Source: Mageeibacillus sp. UBA4314 | Lineage (GTDB): Bacteria; Bacillota; Clostridia; Saccharofermentanales; Saccharofermentanaceae | Direction: 5' to 3' | DNA length: 64,000 bases | Assembly (NCBI GenBank): GCA_002394605.1 | Contig: DGUI01000052.1 | Span: 3,770 to 67,769 of the forward strand | Shown: in pieces, positions 1 to 9,186 of the stretch | Numbering within the stretch: the first letter of the stretch is position 1 | How the letters are laid out: every line of letters begins with the position of its first letter | The notes under the pieces: model-generated | What the model was told of the DNA's origin: nothing | Seen by the model: the letters and a program-made list of their open reading frames with translations, nothing else | The model's database searches: none | Made by a program: the position numbers and the translations under genes

Positions 1-929
1 AGCTCCACGATATGTCCCAGAAAGAACTGGGAATGAAGGTCGGATTCTCTGCTGCTACAGCCGATTCGAGGATGAGAAAGTATGAGAGCGATGCTATGGC
101 TCCTAAGGCGGATATCCGAGCAAAGATCGCTGAAGCCCTGAATATAGATCTTGAAGCAATCTCTGATGTGGAGATATCTTCCTTTGCAGACATAATGTAT
201 GTTCTTTTCGAATTGGAAGAGAAATATGGTCTTAAGATTGAAAAGAAAGATGGTAAGACATCCATAGTCTTCGACGATTCCGACAGGGATCTGGAAACGT
301 TAATCAGCTTCCTGACAGCATGGAAAGACAAGAAGGATGCTTTATCGGACGATCCGAAAGATGTGCATGATTATGAAATATGGAAGTCTCACTTCGTAAC
401 TGATATTAATGATTACTATGCTAAAAAAGAGGAAGAGATAAGCAGTTTCTATAAGAAATCAGTATCTTCTTACAAGGGCTCTTATTCGAAGACGACTTCC
501 GATGTCGTAAGACTCCTGAGAAAGATAGTAGAATCCGGGTTCTCTCTTTCTACAAGGACAAAGCATATATCTCAGGGAGTGCTTGCTAACGGATTCACAT
601 TCAAGGTTAATGAACTCCTGAATCCGCCGACAGATGAAGCAAAGAAGTTGTTTGCACAATTCCTCGCTGAGTTTATGTATTGGGAGAAGCTCGGCGCAAA
701 GACATACACCGACATGCAGATGCCGGACGGATCTTTCTCTATTACATATTATGTAGAGGTAAGTTCCTTCAGTGTGATCGTTAATCTCATTAATGACTTT
801 ATAAGACATTATGAGAGCAGAGAAGGTCAGAGCGAGTATTCACTCGATGCTTTTGAGGAAGGATTTGAATCCGACCTTAAGACATACTGCAACGACATAA
901 AAGACGAAATCAAATTATTCTCCCACTGA
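1..929 (+). CDS. XRE-type helix-turn-helix protein, 5' end outside window
   Basis: The reading frame is open to the window edge, and the residues before the first ATG at 12 (L-H-D) already belong to the HTH, so the true start lies upstream. Residues encoded from about 12 to 160 match an HTH_3/XRE fold (MSQKELGMKVGFS, then a conserved KYE and an IAEALNID segment). About 240 further residues are charged and mostly helical, with no membrane segment and no domain I recognise. The gene ends in TGA at 927-929. It is probably a DNA-binding regulator; its target is unknown. It runs toward guaA, which is convergent. Confidence 0.75.
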   Translation, partial: LHDMSQKELGMKVGFSAATADSRMRKYESDAMAPKADIRAKIAEALNIDLEAISDVEISSFADIMYVLFELEEKYGLKIEKKDGKTSIVFDDSDRDLETLISFLTAWKDKKDALSDDPKDVHDYEIWKSHFVTDINDYYAKKEEEISSFYKKSVSSYKGSYSKTTSDVVRLLRKIVESGFSLSTRTKHISQGVLANGFTFKVNELLNPPTDEAKKLFAQFLAEFMYWEKLGAKTYTDMQMPDGSFSITYYVEVSSFSVIVNLINDFIRHYESREGQSEYSLDAFEEGFESDLKTYCNDIKDEIKLFSH

Positions 930-963
930 CCTCAAGTCCAAATCTTGGGAACATTTTGGGAAC

Positions 964-1000
964 ATAAAAAAGTGAAAGCCCCGTAGATTGGGGCTTTCCA
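964..1000 (-). terminator. Rho-independent terminator of guaA
   Basis: An 8-bp perfect stem (AAAGCCCC at 975-982, GGGGCTTT at 990-997) is followed on the minus strand by ACTTTTTTATG. It sits just past the guaA stop. The T-run is only on the minus-strand side, so it serves guaA rather than the convergent HTH gene. Confidence 0.85.
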
Positions 1001-1011
1001 AGGTTTATAGA

Positions 1012-2550
1012 TTATTCAAGCTCTATCGTCGCCGGCGGCTTTCCCGTGCAGTCATAAAGCACTCGATTGATACCCTTGACTTCATTAACTATGCGCGAGG
1101 ATACTCTGCCGATCAGACTCCAGGGCAGTTCTGCAAATTCGGCTGTCATAAAGTCCGTGGTAGTCACGGCGCGGATGACGCATGCATAGTCGTACGTTCT
1201 CTCGTCGCCCATGCAGCCGACTGAACGCATGTTTGTGAGGGCTGCGAAGAACTGATTTGCCACCTTATCGAATCCGGCTCTGGCCATTTCCTGGCGGAAG
1301 ATGTAATCTGCGTCCTGGACGAGCTTCACCTTCTGCTCTGTGACTTCGCCTATGATACGGATCGCCAGGCCGGGGCCGGGGAACGGCTGTCTGAATACAA
1401 GGTTCTCGGGAATGCCGAGTTCCAGTCCTGCCTTTCGTACTTCGTCCTTGAACAGAAGTCGGAGAGGTTCGATTATCTCCTTGAAATCAACGTAGTCCGG
1501 AAGACCTCCGACATTGTGGTGTGACTTGATGACCGCACTCTTGCCGAGGCCGGACTCGATGACGTCCGGATATATCGTGCCCTGTACAAGGAAGTCCACT
1601 GCACCGATCTTCTTGGCTTCTTCTTCGAAGACACGGATGAATTCCTCTCCGATGATCTTGCGCTTCGCCTCCGGCTCATCAACGCCAGCCAGCTTGTCGT
1701 AGAATCGTTGCTGTGCATTTACTCTGATGAAGTTAAGATCGTAAGGACCTTCCTGGCCGAATACTGCTTCGACTTCATCACCTTCATTCTTACGGAGAAG
1801 TCCGTGATCGACGAATACGCAGGTAAGCTGCTTGCCGACTGCTTTCGACAGGAGGACTGCGGCTACGGAAGAATCAACGCCTCCTGACAGAGCGCAGAGA
1901 ACTCGGCCGGAACCGACCCTTGCACGTATATCTCTTATGGATGTCTCAACGAAAGAATCCATCTTCCAGTCACACTTGCATCCGCAGGCACGCTTGAGGA
2001 AATTCTCCAGCATCTTCATGCCTTCCACAGTGTGTGACACCTCGGGATGGAACTGAACGCAGTAGAGTTTTTTGTCTTCGTTCTGGGCTGCTGCCACAGG
2101 ACATACAGACGTCTTTGCCGTAACGGTGAATCCGGGGGCGGCTTCTGCGATATACACTGTGTGGCTCATCCAGCAAACTGTCCTATCCGATACACCTTTG
2201 AATAAAGTCGTACTGCTGTCGACTTCAACATCCGTATGGCCATATTCCCTTACCTCAGCCTTCTTGACAGTACCGCCGAGAAGGTAGTTCATGAGCTGTG
2301 CACCATAGCAGATGCCGAGGACCGGGATGCCGAGATCAAAGAGCTCGGGATCACATTTCGGGCTGTCTTCATCGTAAACGGATGCGGGGCCTCCGGTAAG
2401 GATAATACCGGTCGGGTTCATCTCCCTTATCTTATCGATAGGCGTATCGGAAGAGATCACTTCGCTGTATACCGACAGTTCTCTTACCCTTCTGGCGATC
2501 AGCTGGTTATACTGACCTCCGAAATCCATAACAAGAATACTCTCTCTCAT
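1012..2550 (-). CDS. guaA: GMP synthase (glutamine-hydrolysing)
   Basis: GuaA converts XMP to GMP using glutamine and ATP, the last step of GMP synthesis in the cytoplasm. The 512-residue protein has the normal family length. An N-terminal class I glutamine amidotransferase domain carries the nucleophile Cys in GICYGAQLM and the His-Glu pair in [10 protein letters not shown]. The ATP-pyrophosphatase domain carries the PP-loop LSGGVDSSV, and the dimerisation domain ends in [12 protein letters not shown] chose the ATG at 2550 because GGAGG lies 8 bases upstream; an in-frame ATG at 2583 lacks this and would add residues before the conserved [15 protein letters not shown]. It lies 61 bp after purA on the same strand, so both purine branch-point enzymes may be co-transcribed. 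Confidence 0.97.
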   Translation of the reverse strand: MRESILVMDFGGQYNQLIARRVRELSVYSEVISSDTPIDKIREMNPTGIILTGGPASVYDEDSPKCDPELFDLGIPVLGICYGAQLMNYLLGGTVKKAEVREYGHTDVEVDSSTTLFKGVSDRTVCWMSHTVYIAEAAPGFTVTAKTSVCPVAAAQNEDKKLYCVQFHPEVSHTVEGMKMLENFLKRACGCKCDWKMDSFVETSIRDIRARVGSGRVLCALSGGVDSSVAAVLLSKAVGKQLTCVFVDHGLLRKNEGDEVEAVFGQEGPYDLNFIRVNAQQRFYDKLAGVDEPEAKRKIIGEEFIRVFEEEAKKIGAVDFLVQGTIYPDVIESGLGKSAVIKSHHNVGGLPDYVDFKEIIEPLRLLFKDEVRKAGLELGIPENLVFRQPFPGPGLAIRIIGEVTEQKVKLVQDADYIFRQEMARAGFDKVANQFFAALTNMRSVGCMGDERTYDYACVIRAVTTTDFMTAEFAELPWSLIGRVSSRIVNEVKGINRVLYDCTGKPPATIELE

Positions 2551-2611
2551 TATCTGTATCCTCCAAAAAATGATCAGCACCATTCAGTGAATGATGCTGA
2601 CTTAACTGATC

Positions 2612-3886
2612 TTATCTGTAGATGATCTCTTCTCTCTTCGGTCCGGTGGATACGATCGAGATATGAACTCCTAACTCCTTCTCAACAAACAGAACGTAGT
2701 CCTGTGCTTCCTTGGGGAGCTTATCAAAATCAGTGATGCCCCTGATGTCGCACTTCCAGCCGGGAAGCTTTGTAAGTACCGGCTTAGCTCTGTCGATCTT
2801 TGTGGGATTGGGGAAATCCTTCGTGATCTCACCGTCGATATCGTAAGCAACGCAGACAGGGATCTCATCAAGGTAACCGAGGCAGTCCATGACAGTAAAG
2901 GCAACCTCTGTTGCACCCTGAACGCGGCAGCCGTAGCGTGAAGCTACTGCGTCGAACCAGCCTACTCTTCTCGGTCTTCCTGTCGTGGCACCATACTCTC
3001 CCTTGTCGCCGCCTCTCTTACGGAGCTCCTCTGCCTCAACGGGATCCAGGATCTCGCTGACAAATGCACCTGCACCTACTGCAGAAGAATATGCCTTGAC
3101 TACTGTCACAATATCCTTGATCTCATAGGGCGGGATACCTGCACCGATCGCACCATATCCTGCCAGCGTTGATGAAGATGTAACCATGGGGTAGATGCCG
3201 TGATCCGGATCCTTCATGGAACCAAGCTGGCCTTCAAGAAGGATCTTCTTGCCTGACTTGACCGCATCGTACAGGAAGCTCTGAGTATCCCTCACGAAAG
3301 GCTTGATCATCTCGGCATAACCGAGCAATGTGTTGTAGAGTTCATCGACATCGAGCTTCTCCTTGTGATAGAGATTCTCGATAAGTATATTCTTCACTTC
3401 GAGCACTCTCTCAAGCTTCTCTCTAAGTGCTTCCTTCTCGAAGAGTTCACAGACCTGGAAACCGATCTTCGCATACTTGTCTGAATAGAAAGGAGCGATA
3501 CCTGACTTCGTCGATCCGAATGCCTTGCCTCCGAGCCTCTCTTCCTCAAGCTGATCGAACAGGATGTGATAAGGCATAACGATCTGAGCCCTGTCTGATA
3601 CATAAAGAGTGGGTTCGATCCCCTTGCTCTTCAGATCGTTATACTCTTCGATGAACTTGGGAATGTTGAGGGCAACACCGTTGCCGATGATGTTAACTAT
3701 ATTCTTGTGGCAAACACCTGAAGGCATGAGATGCAGAGCAAATCTGCCATATTCATTGATGATCGTGTGACCTGCATTGGCACCACCCTGGAACCTGATG
3801 ACTATATCAGATTCACCGGCGAGGAGATCCGTGATCTTGCCCTTACCTTCGTCACCCCAGTTTGCACCGACAATTGCCTTAACCAT
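2612..3886 (-). CDS. purA: Adenylosuccinate synthetase
   Basis: PurA makes adenylosuccinate from IMP, aspartate and GTP, the first step from IMP to AMP. The 424-residue protein begins VKAIVGANWGDEGKGK, the family's GTP/IMP-binding start, and has GGANAGHTI, FGSTKSGIAPFYSDK and TTGRPRRVGWFDA. The start at 3886 has GGAGG 9 bases upstream; longer in-frame starts upstream would run through a promoter-like sequence. It is followed by guaA, so the two enzymes that split IMP between AMP and GMP sit together. No purine riboswitch is visible in the short leader. Confidence 0.97.
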   Translation of the reverse strand: MVKAIVGANWGDEGKGKITDLLAGESDIVIRFQGGANAGHTIINEYGRFALHLMPSGVCHKNIVNIIGNGVALNIPKFIEEYNDLKSKGIEPTLYVSDRAQIVMPYHILFDQLEEERLGGKAFGSTKSGIAPFYSDKYAKIGFQVCELFEKEALREKLERVLEVKNILIENLYHKEKLDVDELYNTLLGYAEMIKPFVRDTQSFLYDAVKSGKKILLEGQLGSMKDPDHGIYPMVTSSSTLAGYGAIGAGIPPYEIKDIVTVVKAYSSAVGAGAFVSEILDPVEAEELRKRGGDKGEYGATTGRPRRVGWFDAVASRYGCRVQGATEVAFTVMDCLGYLDEIPVCVAYDIDGEITKDFPNPTKIDRAKPVLTKLPGWKCDIRGITDFDKLPKEAQDYVLFVEKELGVHISIVSTGPKREEIIYR

Positions 3887-3922
3887 ATATCTGCCTCCGT
3901 ATAGACTTTTATAACGGGACAA

Positions 3923-3951
3923 ATTATAGCACATAAATATATATTAAATAA
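3923..3951 (-). promoter_or_regulatory. Probable purA promoter
   Basis: On the minus strand a TGCTATAAT box (TATAAT at 3928-3923, with TG one base before it) lies about 37 bases upstream of the purA start in a very AT-rich stretch. The -35 element is poor (TTATTT at about 17 bases), so this would be an extended -10 promoter. Confidence 0.4.
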
Positions 3952-3960
3952 ACAGTAAAC

Positions 3961-4716
3961 TTACGCGGGGACGCAAATAACAAGCCTTCTGAAACCCTTG
4001 CCAAGTTCAGTGGCGCATGATACGAGCGTGAGCTGCTCACTGTCGGACGCACCGGATACGATGTTGTTGACGAGCTTTTTGGGAGAGCAGAACTTTACTT
4101 CCTTCACCTTGTAATCAAGCTTTGTGCCGTCCTGCTTAACAAAAGACACCTTGTCTCCCTTCCTGACTTCAGATAGTCTGTAAAACATCGTCGAAGTATG
4201 TCTGTTCCTGTGGCCGAGGATCGTGGAATTGCCTTCCTCTCCGGGCATGACGGAATACTCATAATGACCTAACCCGTACCTGAGCGCGACTCTTGTTGCA
4301 ACGCTCCAGCACGGAAGGCTCAGGTCGATCTTATCTATCTTGAGCACGCCTATGCATGTAAGCTCGATATTCTTCGGAAGCTTGGCATCGTTCTTCTCCA
4401 CCTCTTCCTCAAGTTCCGTAAGCTCCTCATCGTCTACGAAATAATCATAGCTCTCCCCTGCCACTTCATTGCCATCCCTCGGCACCACGATCGTCATCGG
4501 AGTAGTCTCATGATTGACAGAATTCTCACTGATGAGTGACTCGATGCTCGTCAGTGCATCCTCGGTCACCTGCATCCTTCTCCAGCTCCTTATCGGATCT
4601 ATGAGCAGGAATATCACACCGGTAACAAAGAACAGACCGGCCACGATGAGTAGGATGACCGTGACCTTATTTCTCTTTTTTTTGCCGTTTTTGTTGTCAA
4701 TATTGGTGTATTCCAT
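3961..4716 (-). CDS. Sortase (class D-like transpeptidase)
   Basis: Sortases cleave a sorting motif on secreted proteins and join them to the cell wall or to pilin subunits. This 251-residue protein has a lysine-rich N-terminus, one membrane anchor at about residues 18-40, an acidic linker to about 110 and a C-terminal sortase barrel. The catalytic residues are visible: His in TILGHRNR, Cys in TLVSC, and Arg in GFRRLVICV. The class is judged only from these motifs and the single N-terminal anchor. No sorting-signal substrate gene is in the window. It is transcribed divergently from dnaA, an unusual neighbour for an origin. Confidence 0.85.
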   Translation of the reverse strand: MEYTNIDNKNGKKKRNKVTVILLIVAGLFFVTGVIFLLIDPIRSWRRMQVTEDALTSIESLISENSVNHETTPMTIVVPRDGNEVAGESYDYFVDDEELTELEEEVEKNDAKLPKNIELTCIGVLKIDKIDLSLPCWSVATRVALRYGLGHYEYSVMPGEEGNSTILGHRNRHTSTMFYRLSEVRKGDKVSFVKQDGTKLDYKVKEVKFCSPKKLVNNIVSGASDSEQLTLVSCATELGKGFRRLVICVPA

Positions 4717-4803
4717 AAAAAAGTCCTCGAAAAGTTATATAAATTATATACTCTTTTTGTGCTATCATATACCCGATTTTTTCTTTTTCAGAGGTGTTTT
4801 GGC

Positions 4804-6138
4804 ATGAATTCCGATTTGTGGGACAAGTCATTGAAGATAATGGCTCTCGATAAGAGGATCGAGCAGACCGTTTATGATTCTATACTGTCTAAGTCGAAGC
4901 AGGTGCATTTTGATGATGGCGTCCTTGTCATTGCTGCAAGGGATGATTTTTCCCTCAATATCATCAAGAATGAGAACCTCATACCGGTGATCAATGAAGC
5001 AGTCGACCATGTTAATGAAGGACCGGTGACTGTCAAGTTCATCAAGGCAGGAGATGAGAATTCACTCCGCTCTTCTGTTATCTCAAGCAAGAAGGTCATT
5101 GCCAACAGCAATAACATGAATTCGGGATCGAAGCTGACTGATGAGTATACTTTCGAGAATTTTATTGTAGGAGACTGCAACAGGTTTGCACATGCGTCAG
5201 CCGTGTCCGTTGCTAACAATCCCGGTTCAAGGCAGCGCAATCCTTTCTATCTGTGGGGCAATTCCGGACTCGGCAAGACTCACCTTATGAAAGCCATAGG
5301 TTATGCGATCCAGAATAAGTTCAAGAATAAGATCGTCTTATATACGACCTGTGAGGAATTCACGAGCGCTTTCGTACAGTGCAGGATGAGCAATGATTAT
5401 GACTCCTTCCGCAATAAGTACAGGAATGTTGATGTGCTCATGATCGATGACATACAGTTTCTTATCGGTAAGAAGGAGACAATAAACGAATTCTTCAACA
5501 CATTTGAGACACTTGTCAATTCAGGCAAGCAGATCATCATATCCAGTGATAAGGCTCCAAACAACCTGATAGATTTTGATGCACGTCTCACCTCGAGATT
5601 CCAGAACGGCATCCTCATGGATATCCAGCCGCCGGATTTTGAGACAAGGAAAGCGATCTTCCTGAGCAAGGCTGCAAATGATGATCTTACCCTGAGCGAA
5701 GACATCACTGATTATGTATGTGAGAATATCACGACTAACATAAGGGAGCTTAACGGTGCTTATAACACCATATCTTCCTATGTTTCACTGTCGAACGGAG
5801 TGATCGATATCGAGATAGTAAAAAACCTTCTCTCCTCTATCATATCTCCCAACAAGAAGAAGTATGTGACGCCTGACATGATAATAAATGCCGTATCAAG
5901 ATACTATGATGTATCAGTTGATAACATGAAGTCAACGAAGCGTAATGCCGGCATAGCAAATGCCAGGAGCGTTGCCATGTATCTGATGAGGGATATATTA
6001 GATCTCACTCTTGAGAATATCGGCTCTTATTTTGGCAACCGTAAGCACACTACTGTCATCAACAGCATCAATAATGTTGATGAAAACAAAGATCTCAAGA
6101 AGGAAGCTGAAGACATCAAGAAGAGGATCAATGAATAA
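4804..6138 (+). CDS. dnaA: Chromosomal replication initiator DnaA
   Basis: DnaA binds origin boxes and opens the DNA for replication. The 444-residue protein has domain I at about residues 1-80, a short linker, an AAA+ domain with Walker A GNSGLGKTHLM and Walker B LMIDDIQF, and a C-terminal DNA-binding domain. The usual signature helix appears as GNRKHTTVI rather than the common GGRDHTTV type, so box specificity may differ. The start at 4804 has GAGGTG 9 bases upstream; an in-frame ATG at 4759 would add a hydrophobic stretch not seen in the family. The sortase is divergent on its left, and dnaN follows after 319 bp. Confidence 0.97.
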   Translation: MNSDLWDKSLKIMALDKRIEQTVYDSILSKSKQVHFDDGVLVIAARDDFSLNIIKNENLIPVINEAVDHVNEGPVTVKFIKAGDENSLRSSVISSKKVIANSNNMNSGSKLTDEYTFENFIVGDCNRFAHASAVSVANNPGSRQRNPFYLWGNSGLGKTHLMKAIGYAIQNKFKNKIVLYTTCEEFTSAFVQCRMSNDYDSFRNKYRNVDVLMIDDIQFLIGKKETINEFFNTFETLVNSGKQIIISSDKAPNNLIDFDARLTSRFQNGILMDIQPPDFETRKAIFLSKAANDDLTLSEDITDYVCENITTNIRELNGAYNTISSYVSLSNGVIDIEIVKNLLSSIISPNKKKYVTPDMIINAVSRYYDVSVDNMKSTKRNAGIANARSVAMYLMRDILDLTLENIGSYFGNRKHTTVINSINNVDENKDLKKEAEDIKKRINE

Positions 6139-6457
6139 TGAACATTTTTATGTTCATAAGTTCAAAAGTCAGTGTCGGCAGATTGTAGACAATTATTGCA
6201 TGTTTATAACTGACAAGTTTTGAATATCAAAATATCTGGTTATAAACATACATTTAACACTGTTACATTCTTGTATTTACTGCCTCTTCACGGGTTTTGA
6301 ATATTTTCTACATCAATACAGAGACTAATACAAAATCATAGATAAAAAACTAAGGATAAATCAGTTTTTGGCCAGTATTCCGCCTTTATTTTAATTATAA
6401 AAAGTAGTATAATTTTTAAGAAAATTTTGTTAACAATTCGAAAGGAATCAGCATATT
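6139..6457 (+). other. dnaA-dnaN intergenic region, possible part of oriC
   Basis: This AT-rich, 319-bp gap has no consensus TTATCCACA box on either strand. It holds an 8-bp hairpin directly after the dnaA stop (6138-6145 with 6150-6157) and an 11-bp perfect inverted repeat, ATGTTTATAAC at 6200-6210 and GTTATAAACAT at 6239-6249. Each arm contains TTATAAACA, two bases off the DnaA-box consensus. The 3' half carries the dnaN promoter. Calling it an origin rests on location, AT richness and these boxes; it is unproven. Confidence 0.4.
6385..6413 (+). promoter_or_regulatory. Probable dnaN promoter
   Basis: A consensus -10 TATAAT at 6408-6413 is preceded by TTTATT at 6385-6390 with a 17-base spacer, 45 bases before the dnaN start. 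Confidence 0.5.
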
Positions 6458-7561
6458 ATGAAGTTCTTCTGTAAAAAGTCAGATCTAAGCGAAGCAATCT
6501 CAGTAGTTATGAAGGCTATCAACCGTAACTCCACCGTTAAGATACTGGACGGTATCCTTATCGAGACCGGAGAGAATAAGATCAAGCTCACAGGTTATGA
6601 TCTTGAGACGGGTATTGAAGCTGAGGTGATCGCTGATGTATTTGAAGAAGGATCAGTAGTAATAGAATCGAAGATCTTCAACGATATCATCAGGAAGCTC
6701 CCTGAGGAGAATATCGATATCAAGGTTGATGATAAGTATCAGCTGTCCATCGAGAGCGGATCAGTTAACTTCAAGATCAAGGGTCTTGATGGTGAGCCTT
6801 ATCCCAAGATCCCTTCCGTAGATACGGATAACAAGATCGTGATAAGCCAGAAGCTCCTCAAGAACATGATCAATCATACGAGCTTTGCAGTATCCAATGA
6901 TGCTACAAGACCTAAGCTCACGGGACTCAATCTTATCTCTGACGGTAAGAACCTGACACTTGTTGCAATCGACGGATTCAGGATGGCTCTGAACCGTGAG
7001 GAGATGGGAGATGACTTTCCTCTCATGAACTACATCATCCCCGGCAAGTCAATGAATGAGTTGTCCAAGATCCTTAACGACGATGATACTGAAGTAGTCG
7101 TTTATCATTCAAGCAACCAGATCCTGTTCGATATAGGTGATGTAAGACTCATCTCAAGACTCATCCAGGGTGATTTTGTTAATTTTGAATCTATCATAGT
7201 CAAGAACCCTGTTACAGTTATGACCATCGACCGTAAGAAGCTTGCAGATTCCATAGATCGTGCTGCCCTTCTTATCATGGCTGATGAGAGAAGGTGTCCG
7301 GTAAGCCTGTCCATGCCTGATGAGACAACACTCGTAGTATCTTCCAACACTGAGACAGGTACACATAAGGAAGATATCGATATTACGGTAACCGGTGATC
7401 TTATCGACATCGACTTTAATTCCAAGTATCTGATCGATGCACTGAAGAATATCGATGATGATAAAATCTGCATCGAATTCAACGGATCACAGGGACCTTG
7501 TATAATCAAGCCTGTTGAAGGCGAGAAGTATATCTACCTCATCCTTCCTATCAGAAGATGA
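6458..7561 (+). CDS. dnaN: DNA polymerase III sliding clamp (beta subunit)
   Basis: DnaN is the ring-shaped clamp that tethers the replicative polymerase and repair enzymes to DNA. The 367-residue protein has normal length and the three-domain pattern: MKFFCKKSDLSEAISVV at the start, TRPKLTGLNL in the middle domain and the C-terminal YLILPIRR where the client-binding groove forms. The ATG follows an AAAGGAA ribosome site. It lies between dnaA and recF, as in most Firmicutes; the small S4-domain gene yaaA often found before recF is missing. Confidence 0.95.
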   Translation: MKFFCKKSDLSEAISVVMKAINRNSTVKILDGILIETGENKIKLTGYDLETGIEAEVIADVFEEGSVVIESKIFNDIIRKLPEENIDIKVDDKYQLSIESGSVNFKIKGLDGEPYPKIPSVDTDNKIVISQKLLKNMINHTSFAVSNDATRPKLTGLNLISDGKNLTLVAIDGFRMALNREEMGDDFPLMNYIIPGKSMNELSKILNDDDTEVVVYHSSNQILFDIGDVRLISRLIQGDFVNFESIIVKNPVTVMTIDRKKLADSIDRAALLIMADERRCPVSLSMPDETTLVVSSNTETGTHKEDIDITVTGDLIDIDFNSKYLIDALKNIDDDKICIEFNGSQGPCIIKPVEGEKYIYLILPIRR

Positions 7562-7571
7562 TACGGTCTTT

Positions 7572-8786
7572 ATGATCATAAAAAGGCTCAGGATAAATAA
7601 TTTCAGGAATTACGGAAGGCTCGATATTGATGTCGGGCCTTCTGTCAATATTGTCTACGGCAGCAACGGTGAAGGTAAGACCAATCTCATAGAGTCGATA
7701 TACACCGCTTCATCTGTTACATCACATAAGACCAACAAGGATAAGAACCTGATAAAGTTCGGTGAGGAGGGTTTTGAGATAATCCTCAATATGACTGACG
7801 ATGATGATACTGACATAGAGCTGATAGACAGGACTTACATCAAGGGAGATACCACAAAGAGAGAATTATTCTGCAATAATGAGAAGATCCCAAAGATAGC
7901 CGATTATCTGGGAATTTGTAACACTGTTATTTTCGCGCCGGAAGACTTGAATATCATAAAAGGAGCCCCGGCGGAGCGCCGCAAGTTCCTTAATGTGATG
8001 ATGAGCAAGGTCTCCCCTTCTTACTATAACATCCTCAGCGTTACGAACAGGCTCATAGGACAGAAGAACGAGACTCTGAAGAATGCCAGAAATGATAAGT
8101 CTGACCTGGACACGAAGCTTGATTACTGGGACTTCTCACTGGCTGACAAGTCTGCCGAGTTGATAATCAACAGATACAGGTATGTGAACCTACTGAATGA
8201 CATTGCCGGAGAGTATCACAAGTCTATTTCGGGGGGCAAGGAAGTGCTCAAGATCAGGTATGTGACCATATCAGGCTGTATTGAGCTCATAGAGGCGTTT
8301 CTTAAGAATAACAGTAATACTGACGGGTTTATATCACGGGGACTAAACAGGGGCGATTTTGAGGCTCTGAAGGGCATATTGTCTGAACACATACTTAATA
8401 AGTTCAGATCAGCCCGTAAATATGACATCGAGAAAGGGATCTCATCGGTCGGTATCAAGAAGGACGACATTGAGATATATCTGAATGATAATCTCACCAG
8501 GATATACTCATCACAGGGCCAGCAAAGGTCTGCAGCACTGTCCCTGAAGCTTTCAGAACTTGAGATAATACGCAGGTTCGTAAGGTCCACGCCGGTGCTG
8601 CTCCTGGATGATGTTTTCTCGGAGCTGGACATGAACCGCAGGGTGAGCCTTATATCCGCAATACGTGGAACACAGATCTTCATTACATGCACTGACAAGG
8701 ACTATATAGCAAATGAGATTGCATCCCTTACTGATAATACGGATGATGTGAGGTATTTTCACATAAAATCAGGCTCGGTAGAGTGA
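7572..8786 (+). CDS. recF: DNA replication/repair ATPase RecF
   Basis: RecF helps load RecA at gaps behind stalled forks. The 404-residue protein is an SMC-like ATPase: N-terminal MIIKRLRINNFRNYGRL, Walker A GSNGEGKTNLIE, a central helical arm, an ABC-type signature near YSSQGQQRSAALSLK and Walker B VLLLDDVFSELD. The start at 7572 lies 10 bases after the dnaN stop and matches the conserved N-terminus; the longer in-frame start overlaps dnaN. It is likely translated from the dnaN transcript. Confidence 0.95.
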   Translation: MIIKRLRINNFRNYGRLDIDVGPSVNIVYGSNGEGKTNLIESIYTASSVTSHKTNKDKNLIKFGEEGFEIILNMTDDDDTDIELIDRTYIKGDTTKRELFCNNEKIPKIADYLGICNTVIFAPEDLNIIKGAPAERRKFLNVMMSKVSPSYYNILSVTNRLIGQKNETLKNARNDKSDLDTKLDYWDFSLADKSAELIINRYRYVNLLNDIAGEYHKSISGGKEVLKIRYVTISGCIELIEAFLKNNSNTDGFISRGLNRGDFEALKGILSEHILNKFRSARKYDIEKGISSVGIKKDDIEIYLNDNLTRIYSSQGQQRSAALSLKLSELEIIRRFVRSTPVLLLDDVFSELDMNRRVSLISAIRGTQIFITCTDKDYIANEIASLTDNTDDVRYFHIKSGSVE

Positions 8787-8879
8787 TTTCTTAATCAATT
8801 CTCCTATATATTATAATAAGCATATTATGATATAATCATGTGTGAGGTATTAGAGCCTATAAAATTTGGAGATCTGATA

Positions 8880-9122
8880 ATGTACATTCATCTTGGAGCC
8901 GACATCATGGTCCTTAAGAGATCAGTCATATCCGTGATCAATCTCGAAGAGGTCCCCCCTTCCGGCAGGATCGTTACGGAATTCATCAACCGGGAGGATG
9001 AGATAGGACGTCTTCAGTATATTTCAGATGAAGTACCCAAATCAGTCGTTGTTACGGATGAAGGAACCTTCGTAACATCAATATCTGCGCAGGTTTTGGC
9101 CAAAAGGCTTGCTGAGATTTAA
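8880..9122 (+). CDS. remB: RemB-like regulator (DUF370, YaaB family)
   Basis: The 80-residue protein begins MYIHLGADIMVLKRSVISVI and matches the size and pattern of Bacillus RemB/YaaB, which lies between recF and gyrB there too. RemB-family proteins are linked to control of extracellular-matrix genes; the RemA relatives bind DNA as rings. The start at 8880 has GGAG upstream; an upstream in-frame ATG at 8838 would add 14 unconserved residues. The position, exactly where Bacillus has it, supports the call as much as the sequence. Its role in this organism is not known. Confidence 0.8.
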   Translation: MYIHLGADIMVLKRSVISVINLEEVPPSGRIVTEFINREDEIGRLQYISDEVPKSVVVTDEGTFVTSISAQVLAKRLAEI

Positions 9123-9186
9123 CAGTGTTAAAATGCCTCATTTTTGTATAAAATAAAATAATTTTGATAAATAGGAGTAAATTGAC

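Noticed and set aside
3887..3960. Purine riboswitch upstream of purA
   Set aside because: The leader is under 75 bases and AT-rich, with no conserved purine-riboswitch core.
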